Shown in pieces: positions 52,703 through 61,098 of a stretch of DNA of 64,000 nucleotides; within the stretch, counting starts at the first letter, position 1, and each line of letters starts with the position of its first letter. A program made the translations under genes and the position numbers. Source of the DNA: Rhizobium sp. BK313 (GTDB lineage: Bacteria; Pseudomonadota; Alphaproteobacteria; Rhizobiales; Rhizobiaceae); contig NZ_JACHZQ010000008.1 in NCBI RefSeq assembly GCF_014193655.1, positions 344,158-408,157 of the forward strand, written 5' to 3'. The notes under the pieces are model-generated. The model did not search any database and was not told where the DNA came from. It saw only the letters and a program-made list of their open reading frames with translations.

Positions 52703-54568
52703 ATGGCTTCAACTTTGTGCTCTCTCCGGACAATCGCGTTGCCATTTTTTATCGTTGGTGTCGCTTCGTCGCCCTACGCGGCTCCATCTGCCGACCTGAA
52801 TATCTCTGCCGATGCACTTTTCGTGACAGTACAACTAACCGAGCAAACCGGAAGCGATGCCAAGCGAGATGCAGAAGCATTACCTTCTGCGTCTGTTGAC
52901 AAGATCGCCTTGCTCCTCACGCAAGGCGACCAGTTGGTGCGACAGCATAAATGGGATGATGCGGTCGAGGTCTACCGCGCGGCACTGAAGGAGGATCCCT
53001 CATCGGCTGCTGCGCAGGAAAAGGTATTCGCTGTTCTGGTCATTCAGAAAAAATACGAGGACGCCATCGCCCAGGCTCAGCAGGCGATTTTGGTGTCGCC
53101 GAAATCGGCCAAACCGCATATTTGGCTGGGGTCCATCTACATGCTTCAGGCCAAGTTCGAAAAGGCCGAGGCTGAGATGCGTCAGGCGGTCCAAGTCGAT
53201 CCAAAAGCCGCCCAAGCCCATGGGTATCTTTGGATACTAATGGCGACCCAGGGAAAAAAGGAGGAAGCCGTCTCCGAATTAAAGGCGGCTATCGATACGG
53301 ACCCGACGCATGCGATACTGCAAAATCCGGCGCTTCGAACCGCTCACCTTGGGTTCGCGCAGGATATCGATTATGAGGATATCGCTTATCGCGAATGGGT
53401 ACGCGTCGAACCGGCGAACGTCCTGGCGCATCTCGCTCTGGCCCGCCATTTGGCGCTGAGCGTTTCTGGTGCCAAAAAGGAGGCGCTGGCAGAATACCGC
53501 GAAGCACTTCGCCTTGATGGCAACAGCGCCACCGCCCATCTCGGCCTCGCCGGCCAGTTGACGGGGTCACCCAGCGCGGATGCCGAGGCCATTTCGCATT
53601 ATCGCGAAGCAATTCGCCTCGCTCCAGGAGATCTGGATGCCCGCATGCGGCTGGGCGTCAAACTCAAATCCACTAGAAAGTATGATGAAGCCGAACGGGC
53701 TTACCTCGACGCAATCTCGACGTTTCCGAATGCATACGCGCCACACTTCTACCTCGCCAGTCTCTATGCGGATGAGAGGAAATGGAATCAGGCACTAGCC
53801 CAGTATGAGGAGGCGACCAGGCTCGACCCAAAGCATCATGCCTATCACCGGAGCGTTGCCGATATTTATCAGGCTCAGAGCAGATCCAACGAGGCTATTG
53901 ATGAATACCGGCTCGCTATTGCACAGGATCCCGCTGATATAATGGCCAAGGAAGGCTTGCAGAAGGTGCTGCGCGCTGCGGGACGTATCGCCGAGGCGGA
54001 CGCCGTGGCCGCCGAGGATATCGCCCGCATCAAAGCCGATATCGCACGCAGTCCTAACAATCTCGACAACCATGAGGCGCTTGGCCAAGCCTTTATGCGG
54101 CAGGGTAAGCTTGAGGATGCCATTGCTGAATTTCGCGAAACAATAAGATTGGCGCCGACCATCTTTATTTATCACGAAGATCTTGCAGTTGCCTTGCGCG
54201 GCCATGGTGACGTGGACGAGGCGATCAAGGAATTGCGGGAGACTATCCATCTCGCACGGACATTGGCGCCAACTTACATCGAGCTATCCGATTTACTGCT
54301 ACAGCTGGGTCGGTTGAACGATGCGCTCGAGAATTACAAGACGGCGATCAGGAGTGTGCCGGAGAACTCCTCCCTTCATGCAAAACTGGCTCAGGTGCTG
54401 GAGACGATGGCCGACCGCGAAAACGGCGATCAGAAGCTTACTTTTTTACGAGAAGCCTGCGCAGAGTTGATTTCCGCCAGTAAATTTTCTTTTGCCGATG
54501 CCGATCTCGTCTCGCGACTGCACGAAATCGATTTATCACTGAGTTCAAACGGTGGTTGCGTTATGTGA
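52703..54568 (+). CDS. Exported TPR-repeat protein
   Basis: Protein of 621 residues from ATG 52703 with a signal peptide (LRTIALPFFIVGVASSPYAA) and about 14 tetratricopeptide repeats spread over residues 80-600 (for example KPHIWLGSIYMLQAKFEKAE, PHFYLASLYADERKWNQALA, NHEALGQAFMRQGKLEDAIA). No catalytic domain is visible; a scaffold or adaptor role is expected. An upstream in-frame start at 52598 would hide the signal peptide. It converges with rtcR and shows no operon partner. Confidence 0.87.
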   Translation: MASTLCSLRTIALPFFIVGVASSPYAAPSADLNISADALFVTVQLTEQTGSDAKRDAEALPSASVDKIALLLTQGDQLVRQHKWDDAVEVYRAALKEDPSSAAAQEKVFAVLVIQKKYEDAIAQAQQAILVSPKSAKPHIWLGSIYMLQAKFEKAEAEMRQAVQVDPKAAQAHGYLWILMATQGKKEEAVSELKAAIDTDPTHAILQNPALRTAHLGFAQDIDYEDIAYREWVRVEPANVLAHLALARHLALSVSGAKKEALAEYREALRLDGNSATAHLGLAGQLTGSPSADAEAISHYREAIRLAPGDLDARMRLGVKLKSTRKYDEAERAYLDAISTFPNAYAPHFYLASLYADERKWNQALAQYEEATRLDPKHHAYHRSVADIYQAQSRSNEAIDEYRLAIAQDPADIMAKEGLQKVLRAAGRIAEADAVAAEDIARIKADIARSPNNLDNHEALGQAFMRQGKLEDAIAEFRETIRLAPTIFIYHEDLAVALRGHGDVDEAIKELRETIHLARTLAPTYIELSDLLLQLGRLNDALENYKTAIRSVPENSSLHAKLAQVLETMADRENGDQKLTFLREACAELISASKFSFADADLVSRLHEIDLSLSSNGGCVM

Positions 54569-54686
54569 TGAATATCAGGTCACGAGGTCTGCAACGGTAA
54601 GCAGCAAATCGTGATCATTCTTTCCCGTAAAGAGTCGGCCCGGCGACTTTCCACCGAAACACAATGAAGTGCCTGCCACAGGCGGC

Positions 54687-56291
54687 TCATAGTCTTTTGA
54701 TTTCTTCGAACCTAAGACCAAAGCGAGCAAGATATTTCGTCAGGCGATCGGCGTCGTTGCTACTTTTCTTCTCCAGGCGCGAATTGGCAAACAGTGCTCT
54801 ACCGGCAGCGCTTGCGGTCGCGTGCTCGCGGCAAGTGCGAAGGACGGTGGCAAGTTGCGTTGCGTCGAAGGGGTCAAGACGAGTCGCAGCTTCGGGGCCC
54901 AGCAGTTCCATGATAATAGCATCGGTTGGGTCATCGTCATTTGAGGTGCGCCAAAAAGCCTTCAAGCGCTGGACCTCGCCATCAACAACGTCGGTCGTGA
55001 TGCGCCCATGCGGCGCGAGTGTTGCCATGCGTGTCACTGAGGCCGACAGATCACGAAAGTTCGCGCTCCAGACGGCTTGCGGGCTGGTGGCGAAGGTCAG
55101 GTAGCGATCGCGGGCCTCTTTGTTGAAGGTGATGTTTTCGCCTTCCCGCTCCAGATAGCGCTTGAGTTCGAAGTCGAGATTGGGCTCGATGTCCTCCTTG
55201 CGCTCGCGTAGCGCCGGCAGCTGGAACGTCCAAAGATTGAGGCGGGCATAGAGGTCTTCGCGGAACCTTCCCTTGCGGACATCCTCGCCGAGGTCGCGAT
55301 TGGTCCCTGCAAGCAGCTGAAAGTCTGCGGCGACCTCTCGGTCGGCACCGACGGGCAGAAATCTCTTTTCCTCAATTGCGCGTAGACACATGGCCTGTTC
55401 GTCAAGGCCGAGTTCGCCGATCTCATCCAGGAATAAAACGCCCTTGTCAGCCGACTTGAGCAAACCAGCACGCTCACCCGCAGCGCCGGTAAACGCACCT
55501 TTCACGTGGCCGAACAGCGTAGACATCGCCTGGTCGCCCCGTAGTGTCGCACAGTTGACCTCGATGAAGGGGCCGCTGATTTTGCGTTGGCTCTTTTTCA
55601 GCTCGTAGATCCGGCGCGCAAGTTGCGACTTGCCGGCACCGGTCGGCCCGGTCAGGAGAACGGGCGCCGTCGAGCGGATCACCACTCTCTCGATCTCATC
55701 GATCATCCTGTTAAAGGCGGCATTGCGGGTCGATATGCCAGATTTCAGGAAGGAGGCCGCGTCTTCGCGTTCGGACGCAAAGCGCTTGGCGATCTCGTCG
55801 TAGCGGGAAAGGTCGAGGTCGATGATCCGATGTGTGCCGGCGAAATCCTCCGCTGGCTCGCGTTCACGCGGGGGCGAAAGCTGCAACAGCTGACCAGGAA
55901 TAATGCGGGCTTCGGTCAGCAGGAACCAGCAAATCTGTGCCACATGCGTGCCAGTGGTGATGTTGACGAGGTAGTCCTCGGTGTCAGGGTCGAAGCTGTA
56001 GCCGCGCGCGAAGTCCCTGAGGTTTGTGTAGACCTCTGAAAAATCCCATGGATCGCGGAAGTTGATAACATTGCTTCTGACCTCTGTCGCCGGCGAAACG
56101 GTTGCGATGTCGCCAACGATACGATGACTGAGAGCTTGCGCGTGGTTGTCGTAGATCAACTCCAGCCGGTCGATGAACAGACCCGGTTGTTGGCAGAGCG
56201 CGACATTGGGCCGCCAACGGCTCCAACGATTTTCCCATTTGCCCGCGTCCAGAGTGGTTCCCAATATGCTGATGGCAACGCGGCGCTTCAT
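54687..56291 (-). CDS. rtcR: RtcR, sigma-54-dependent activator of RNA repair genes
   Basis: Enhancer-binding protein of 534 residues controlling the divergent rsr-Y RNA-rtcB operon. The N-terminal regulatory (CARF-type) domain, about 1-180, contains VAISILGTTLD and DYLVNITTGTHVAQICW and is thought to bind an RNA-damage signal. The AAA+ domain has Walker A GPTGAGKS (about residue 213), the sigma-54 contact loop GAFTGA (about 265) and Walker B LFLDEIGE. The C-terminal DNA-binding part is short. It is divergent from rsr across a 210-base gap containing a sigma-54 promoter. Confidence 0.95.
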   Translation of the reverse strand: MKRRVAISILGTTLDAGKWENRWSRWRPNVALCQQPGLFIDRLELIYDNHAQALSHRIVGDIATVSPATEVRSNVINFRDPWDFSEVYTNLRDFARGYSFDPDTEDYLVNITTGTHVAQICWFLLTEARIIPGQLLQLSPPREREPAEDFAGTHRIIDLDLSRYDEIAKRFASEREDAASFLKSGISTRNAAFNRMIDEIERVVIRSTAPVLLTGPTGAGKSQLARRIYELKKSQRKISGPFIEVNCATLRGDQAMSTLFGHVKGAFTGAAGERAGLLKSADKGVLFLDEIGELGLDEQAMCLRAIEEKRFLPVGADREVAADFQLLAGTNRDLGEDVRKGRFREDLYARLNLWTFQLPALRERKEDIEPNLDFELKRYLEREGENITFNKEARDRYLTFATSPQAVWSANFRDLSASVTRMATLAPHGRITTDVVDGEVQRLKAFWRTSNDDDPTDAIIMELLGPEAATRLDPFDATQLATVLRTCREHATASAAGRALFANSRLEKKSSNDADRLTKYLARFGLRFEEIKRL

Positions 56292-56450
56292 CGATTATCC
56301 AAAATTATAAAAGTCTATACAGTAGAATAATATTCCCAGGCTCTGGATTTTTGCAACCATGCATTTCAAGAATGGAGTCAAAATTTTTTCCCGCGTTAAA
56401 ACAAACAGATAGAAGAAAGCTTCTCGTTTCTCCCGACCTTTTCTCCAAAC

Positions 56451-56466
56451 TGGCACGCCTCTTGAA
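56451..56466 (+). promoter_or_regulatory. Sigma-54 promoter of the rsr-Y RNA-rtcB operon
   Basis: TGGCACGCCTCTTGAA matches the -24/-12 consensus TGGCACG-N4-TTGCA except at the penultimate base. It lies 35 bases upstream of the rsr ATG. Together with the divergent RtcR activator this is the expected promoter; the AT-rich sequence 56292-56440 would hold the RtcR sites. Confidence 0.82.
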
Positions 56467-56501
56467 ATGTACCTGGCACGAACGAAACAAGAGGTGCCGT
56501 T

Positions 56502-58058
56502 ATGGTCAACAAGGCAATCTTCAAATCCTACTTCGGGAAACTGCTCCCGGCAGCGGATACGACAAATCATGAAGCCGCGCCGGCCTATCAGCTAACGCCG
56601 CGCGACGCGCTGGCGCAGTATGCTGTGACCGGCACATTCAACGGCACCTTCTACACGGATGGAGCCGAGCAGCTCGAAACGGTAAAGACGCTGGCCCTTC
56701 AGGTCGAGCCGGAGTTCCTCGCCAAGGTAGCTATCTACGCGGCGGAAAAGGGTCACATGAAGGACATGCCGGTGACGTTGCTCGCCATGCTCTCGAGCCT
56801 TCAGAGCGATGGCTTCGCCCGTGCGTTCCCGCGCGTAGTGAAGAGCGGCAAGATGCTGCGCGGCTTTGTGCAGGTCATGCGCTCCGGCGCCACCGGTCGC
56901 AAGTCGCTTGGCACACGACCAAAGAAGGTCGTGCAGGCATGGCTCGAACGGGCCAGCACCGCACAGATCCTTCGTGCGATGGTCGGAACCGATCCTTCGC
57001 TCGCCGATGTCGTCCGCATGGTGCATCCGAAGCCGACAACGGAAGAGCGCAAGGCGCTCTATGCCTGGGCGATCGGCAAGCCGTACGACTATGCGGCGCT
57101 GCCGGATCTCGTCAAGGCACTGGAAGCTTTTCGGCGTGACCAGACCTGCCAAGTTCCGGAGGTCCCGTTCCAGATGCTGACCTCATTGCCTCTAACGCGG
57201 GAGCATTGGGTCGAGATCGCCCGCAAGGGCGGCTGGCAGATGGTGCGGCAGAACCTCAACACCTTCGCACGCAACGGTGTGTTCGAGGTGAAGGGTTTTG
57301 CAGAGACGCTGGCGGCGCGGCTAGCCGATCCGGATGAGATCCGCAAGGCAAAGGTCTTCCCCTATCAGCTCATGATGGCGTGGAAGATGGTCGATGGCCA
57401 GGTTCCGGATGTGGTGCGGGATGCGCTTCAGGATGCGATGGATATCGCGATTGCCAACGTGCCGCCCCTGACGGGCACCGTGGTGCTCTGCCCTGACGTG
57501 TCGGGTTCCATGGGCTCGCCCGTCACCGGCTTTCGGAAGGGTGCGACGTCCTCGGTCCGCTGCATCGATGTCGCCGGTCTGATGACCGCGGCGTTCCTGC
57601 AGCGCAATCCGCAGGCGCGGGTGTTGCCGTTCGAGAATGACGTGGTGCACGTCAATCTCAACAAGCGGGATTCGGTGATGACCAATGCCGACAAGCTGGC
57701 AAAAATCGGTGGCGGCGGAACCAACTGCTCGGCGCCGCTGCGGAAGCTCGCCAACGAGAATGCCAAGGTCGATCTCGTGGTGTTCATCTCGGACAACCAG
57801 TCCTGGATGGATGCGCGAAAGGGCAGCCAGCCGACAGCTGTGATGACGGAATGGGCAAGGATCAAGAGGGTCAATCCGGCTGCAAAGCTGGTCTGCCTCG
57901 ATATTCAGCCTTTTGCAACGACACAGGCGCCGACGCGGGAAGACGTGCTCAACATCGGCGGCTTCTCGGACGCCGTCTATGAGGTAATCGCGGCCTTCGC
58001 CGCCAATAGCAAAGGAGCCGACGGCTGGGTGAAAGCCATCGAGGCGATCGAGCTCTGA
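56502..58058 (+). CDS. rsr: Ro60-like RNA-binding protein (TROVE domain), Rsr
   Basis: Bacterial orthologue of the Ro60 autoantigen, 518 residues. The N-terminal TROVE/HEAT ring (about 20-320) carries TPRDALAQYAVTGTFNGTFY and MLRGFVQVMRSGATGRKSLG, and ends in a von Willebrand A-like domain with an intact MIDAS (PDVSGSMGS, about residue 331, and GGGTNCSAPL). Ro proteins bind Y RNAs on the ring surface and single-stranded ends of misfolded RNA in the centre. RBS AAGAGGTGCCGTT. The three Y RNA-like genes directly downstream are its likely ligands. Confidence 0.95.
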   Translation: MVNKAIFKSYFGKLLPAADTTNHEAAPAYQLTPRDALAQYAVTGTFNGTFYTDGAEQLETVKTLALQVEPEFLAKVAIYAAEKGHMKDMPVTLLAMLSSLQSDGFARAFPRVVKSGKMLRGFVQVMRSGATGRKSLGTRPKKVVQAWLERASTAQILRAMVGTDPSLADVVRMVHPKPTTEERKALYAWAIGKPYDYAALPDLVKALEAFRRDQTCQVPEVPFQMLTSLPLTREHWVEIARKGGWQMVRQNLNTFARNGVFEVKGFAETLAARLADPDEIRKAKVFPYQLMMAWKMVDGQVPDVVRDALQDAMDIAIANVPPLTGTVVLCPDVSGSMGSPVTGFRKGATSSVRCIDVAGLMTAAFLQRNPQARVLPFENDVVHVNLNKRDSVMTNADKLAKIGGGGTNCSAPLRKLANENAKVDLVVFISDNQSWMDARKGSQPTAVMTEWARIKRVNPAAKLVCLDIQPFATTQAPTREDVLNIGGFSDAVYEVIAAFAANSKGADGWVKAIEAIEL

Positions 58059-58069
58059 CAAAGCAATAC

Positions 58070-58093
58070 CCCCGCGCCGCAAACGGCGCGGGG
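58070..58093 (+). other. GC-rich hairpin between rsr and the Y RNAs
   Basis: CCCCGCGCCG (58070-58079) pairs with CGGCGCGGGG (58084-58093) around CAAA, 11 bases after the rsr stop and 2 bases before the first Y RNA stem. No U tract follows, so it may mark a processing or attenuation point rather than a full stop. Confidence 0.6.
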
Positions 58094-58095
58094 AG

Positions 58096-58231
58096 CCGTG
58101 ACGAATGCCGGTTGAAACTACAGATCATTCATCTCCAGGTCGCGGGTTCGAATCCCGTCGGGTTCTTGAATATTCATGGACCCGTAGCTCAGCGGTAGAG
58201 CAGGACGTTTCACCAACTCTCGTCGTCACGG
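58096..58231 (+). ncRNA. Y RNA-like RNA A with complete tRNA-like domain
   Basis: A perfect 9-bp outer stem (CCGTGACGA 58096-58104 with TCGTCACGG 58223-58231) is followed by the box ATGCC, then a second stem (GTTGAAAC 58111-58118 with GTTTC 58207-58211 and AAC 58215-58217, bulged) and TACA. The effector domain is a circularly permuted tRNA: T arm GCGGG-TTCGAAT-CCCGT (58142-58158); acceptor stem CGGGTTC (58159-58165) with GGACCCG (58178-58184) closed by 12 nt; D arm GCTC-AGCGGTA-GAGC (58187-58201). The Ro-binding stem stands where an anticodon arm would be. This is the layout of YrlA RNAs. Confidence 0.88.
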
Positions 58232-58238
58232 ACGAATA

Positions 58239-58362
58239 CCATGGCGAATGCCAAGGAAACTACATCGGTAGCTCCAAAGGGGTGCGGGTTCGAGGCCCGC
58301 CTGCCGCTGCATGCTGCGAGGGAGGAGCGGCAAGATGTTTCCTTAATCTTTTGTCGCCATGG
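58239..58362 (+). ncRNA. Y RNA-like RNA B
   Basis: Second unit with the same plan: outer stem CCATGGCGA (58239-58247) with TCGCCATGG (58354-58362), the box ATGCC, and a perfect inner stem AAGGAAAC (58253-58260) with GTTTCCTT (58337-58344) followed by TACA. The effector part has a good T arm (GCGGG-TTCGAGG-CCCGC, 58284-58300) and an acceptor-like stem TGCCGC/GCGGCA (58302-58307, 58327-58332), but no clear D arm. Partly degenerate tRNA mimic. Confidence 0.78.
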
Positions 58363-58364
58363 CC

Positions 58365-58504
58365 AGTCATGCAGCGGCGAATGCCGGACGGAACTACAGC
58401 CGCCAAGTTGGATGGTCCGGCAGGTTCGACTCCTCCTGGGCATACGCTCTCTGGCACGAGCGGGGCCATCCGGTTTCGTCCATTCTCGTCGCCGCTGCAT
58501 GACT
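58365..58504 (+). ncRNA. Y RNA-like RNA C
   Basis: Third unit, closed by a perfect 16-bp stem (58365-58380 with 58489-58504). The ATGCC box and inner stem GGACGGAAC (58386-58394) with GTTTCGTCC (58473-58481, one G-U pair) are followed by TACA as in A and B. An additional stem GATGGTCC (58411-58418) with GGGCCATC (58463-58470) leads to a T-arm-like hairpin (loop TTCGACT, one mismatch) and a D-arm-like hairpin GCTC-TCTGGCAC-GAGC (58446-58461). Only 9 nt join the two arms, so no acceptor stem is possible. Confidence 0.78.
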
Positions 58505-58617
58505 ACTGACCAACGGGGTCGAACAGCCGGGCGAAAGCCGGCACGAAAACATAACCAGCCCGCCCGGTTTTCCGCGCAGGCAAATTAAACAGAAGGACTG
58601 CAGAAGCAGAAAAGACA

Positions 58618-60036
58618 ATGACAACGGTGATGAGCGGACAGGATTTGATCGATGCTGGCCTAAGCCAGGGAAAATGGTTTCGCCCGGCTCTCGATGCGGC
58701 CAATGCGGTTTTGAGCAACGGTGGCTCAATGGCGGATGCGCTGGAAGCGGCAAAGGCCTTTGAGCCAGGGCCGACGCTCGCCTTGCGGGCCGACAACGAT
58801 ATCGAGATCTATTCCAACATCCGCGCTGAGAACGCCTTCGAACAGGACAATGTCGAGAAGGTCAACGCGACGATGCGCGCGCTGGTGCGCACACCGGTTG
58901 TCCGCTCCGCGGCAATCATGCCGGATGCCTGCCCGGCGGGTGCGATCGGAACAATTCCGGTTGGCGGCGTGGTCGCTTCGGAAGCGATCCATCCCGGCAT
59001 GCATTCGGCCGACATCTGCTGCTCGATGGCGATCTCGATCTTTCCGGGCGTGGATCCGAAATCCCTGCTGGATGCCGTGCATTCCGTGACGCATTTCGGT
59101 CCGGGCGGACGCGCGCGCGGGGCACAGCTGAAGCCTTCAAATGCGACGCTTTCGGCGTTTGATGAGAATCCTTATCTGCGCGATGGTGTGCTGAGTGCCG
59201 GCATCGAGCACTTTGCGACGCAGGGCGACGGCAATCACTTCGCCTATGTCGGCACCATGAAGTCGACCGGCGAAACGGCGCTTGTCACCCATCATGGGTC
59301 GCGAGCACCGGGCGCCCGGCTCTACGACAAGGGCATGAAGGTCGCAAACCGGTTTCGCGAGCGACTGTCGCCTGAGACCCATCGGGAGAATGCCTGGATC
59401 CCGGCGGACACCGAGGAAGGAGACGCCTACTGGGCGGCACTGCAGACGATCCGCCAGTGGACGAAGGAGAACCACTATATCCTTCACGACATGGCGGCGG
59501 AAAAGCTCTCGGCCAAGGTCGCCGATCGCTTCTGGAACGAACATAATTTCGTTTTCCGGAAGTCGGATGGGCTGTTCTACCACGGCAAAGGCGCGACCCC
59601 TGCCTTTGACAACTGGGCGCATGACGCGACCGATCTGACCATCATTCCGCTCAACATGGCGGAACCGATCCTGATCGTTCGTGGATCCAACGCCGCGCAT
59701 GGTCTCGGCTTCTCGCCGCATGGCGCCGGCCGCAACGTTTCGCGTAGCGCGCATATGAGGCAGTTGTCTGCGGAATATGGAGCGGATGCGCGTGGTCTCA
59801 GCCCGAACAACATCGCAGCCATTCTGGAAAAGGAGACAAGCGGCCTCGATGTTCGCTTCTTCTCCGGCTTCGCGGATGTGTCGGAACTGCCGACCGCTTA
59901 CAAGAGCGCTGCCAATGTGCGGGCGCAGATCGAGCACTACGGTCTGGCCGAGGTGGTCGACGAGGTCATCCCATTCGGGAGCATCATGGCCGGCGACTGG
60001 CAGAAGAATGCGCCCTGGCGCAAAAAGCGCCAGTAA
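58618..60036 (+). CDS. rtcB: RtcB-family RNA ligase
   Basis: RNA-splicing/repair ligase joining 2',3'-cyclic phosphate or 3'-phosphate ends to 5'-OH ends using GTP and manganese, 472 residues. Active-site motifs are present in family order: SADICCSM (about 130), GDGNHF (about 203), HHGSR (about 224), HNF, and SPHGAGRNVSRSAH (about 367-380, the guanylated His). Small deviations from the classic DxGC and HSGSR motifs place it in a divergent RtcB subgroup. The ATG at 58618 is used; MSGQDLIDAG at 58630 is an alternative. No rtcA is present. Confidence 0.95.
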   Translation: MTTVMSGQDLIDAGLSQGKWFRPALDAANAVLSNGGSMADALEAAKAFEPGPTLALRADNDIEIYSNIRAENAFEQDNVEKVNATMRALVRTPVVRSAAIMPDACPAGAIGTIPVGGVVASEAIHPGMHSADICCSMAISIFPGVDPKSLLDAVHSVTHFGPGGRARGAQLKPSNATLSAFDENPYLRDGVLSAGIEHFATQGDGNHFAYVGTMKSTGETALVTHHGSRAPGARLYDKGMKVANRFRERLSPETHRENAWIPADTEEGDAYWAALQTIRQWTKENHYILHDMAAEKLSAKVADRFWNEHNFVFRKSDGLFYHGKGATPAFDNWAHDATDLTIIPLNMAEPILIVRGSNAAHGLGFSPHGAGRNVSRSAHMRQLSAEYGADARGLSPNNIAAILEKETSGLDVRFFSGFADVSELPTAYKSAANVRAQIEHYGLAEVVDEVIPFGSIMAGDWQKNAPWRKKRQ

Positions 60037-60042
60037 ACATCA

Positions 60043-60068
60043 GGGAAGGCAACACAGTTTGCCTTCCC
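60043..60068 (+). terminator. Terminator of the RNA repair operon
   Basis: GGGAAGGCAA (60043-60052) pairs perfectly with TTGCCTTCCC (60059-60068) around a 6-nt loop, 7 bases after the rtcB stop. Confidence 0.75.
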
Positions 60069-60779
60069 ATGGCATGCAACATGTCTCAACGAGCCTTGCG
60101 GGTACAATGTTCACGTCTCTATTGGATCAAGTATCGTTGCTCGCAAGATCGGATTCCTTGTCTCACCAATGAATTGAAATGGTTCGAGGAATTGTCACTG
60201 TTAACATGGGAGCCCGTCACAGTTTGAACTGCGTCAAATGCCGGTGGTATGGACCTCGCAACTCCATGGGCCTGCTGATCGCGCCAGAGCCGACCTGCTG
60301 TCCTTTCGGCGGAAATCCGGGAAACTGTTCGAGGGCGGAGACAGGGAGCTTTATGCCCAGCCGCCCGTAACACTCAAGAAGGAGCTCATCCGCACGGTGT
60401 TCAAGCTCAAAAAGACGAGGGCACGACACGATCACCGCTTGGCAATGCCGCGGCATCCGCTTCGCGAAGAACCCACAGGAGAATGCCCTGGTGCGCTCGA
60501 CGATGATCGCGGGATAGACAGGATTCTCGGCATTTTACACGTATCACGCGAAACCATCTCCGGCAGGCGTAAAGTCTTGCAAGCGGGACGATCGCTCGCG
60601 AAGCATCCTGCGTCCGCGCTCCGCAGAGAAAGTCGGCACGAAGAACATTGGGAATACCGCGCTGCCGACTGAAGCGCGTAAGGCAATGACGACCATCCAG
60701 AATGAGTATGTTATGGGCAATTGCAACTCGGCCGGGAGAAGCGCAGACTCGGGACCTCTATCTCGGCAAGGAGGCGATC
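60069..60779. other. 700-base region without a confident gene
   Basis: Several short frames overlap here. A plus-strand one (60179-60370) encodes a cysteine-containing peptide, and a minus-strand one (60217-60456) reads like protein (SCPRLFELEHRADELLLECY), but they overlap each other and neither has a recognised family. At most one is real. The right end should carry the promoter of the secreted-protein genes. Confidence 0.35.
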
Positions 60780-61091
60780 ATGCTTTTCCGTTTCGCCATG
60801 ATTTTGATGCTGATGGCACTTTCAACCGGAGCGATTGCGATTGCGCAAGAGACGCAGAGGAAACCCGACCCCTCGGCCCCGACCGCCGAAACGCAAGAGA
60901 ACAGTGCCTATCAGAACTGCCTTCTGCAATATAATTATCTGAAGATGAAGAATTATATCGAAGCAAAATGCAAGGGTCTGAGAGTCTTTCCACCAGTCAC
61001 AACGGGAATTCCTAAGGAACAGCAAGAACAGATGAGGCGCAAGACCGATAAAACCTATTGCGGCAGCGCGTGCGAGGGACAGGGGACCTAA
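60780..61091 (+). CDS. Small secreted cysteine-containing protein, copy 1
   Basis: Protein of 103 residues from ATG 60780 (RBS AAGGAGGCGATC) with a signal peptide (FRFAMILMLMALSTGAIAIA). Mature part has four cysteines in YQNCLLQYNYLKMKNYIEAKC and KTYCGSACEG. It is paralogous to the next gene. No known family recognised; probably periplasmic or secreted with two disulfides. Confidence 0.75.
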   Translation: MLFRFAMILMLMALSTGAIAIAQETQRKPDPSAPTAETQENSAYQNCLLQYNYLKMKNYIEAKCKGLRVFPPVTTGIPKEQQEQMRRKTDKTYCGSACEGQGT

Positions 61092-61098
61092 CGACCTC

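Noticed and set aside
58127..58203. Apparent tRNA gene (T arm, acceptor and D arm sequences)
   Set aside because: The halves are in reversed order, there is no anticodon arm, and the acceptor ends are joined by a loop. It fits a Y RNA effector domain, not a tRNA.
58105..58588. Several open frames of 70-134 codons across the Y RNA region on both strands
   Set aside because: The frames lack domains and ribosome sites, and the sequence is better explained by paired RNA stems with compensating changes.
60179..60456. Overlapping cysteine-rich plus ORF and protein-like minus ORF
   Set aside because: They exclude each other, and neither has a family or a good start; listed only as an unresolved region.
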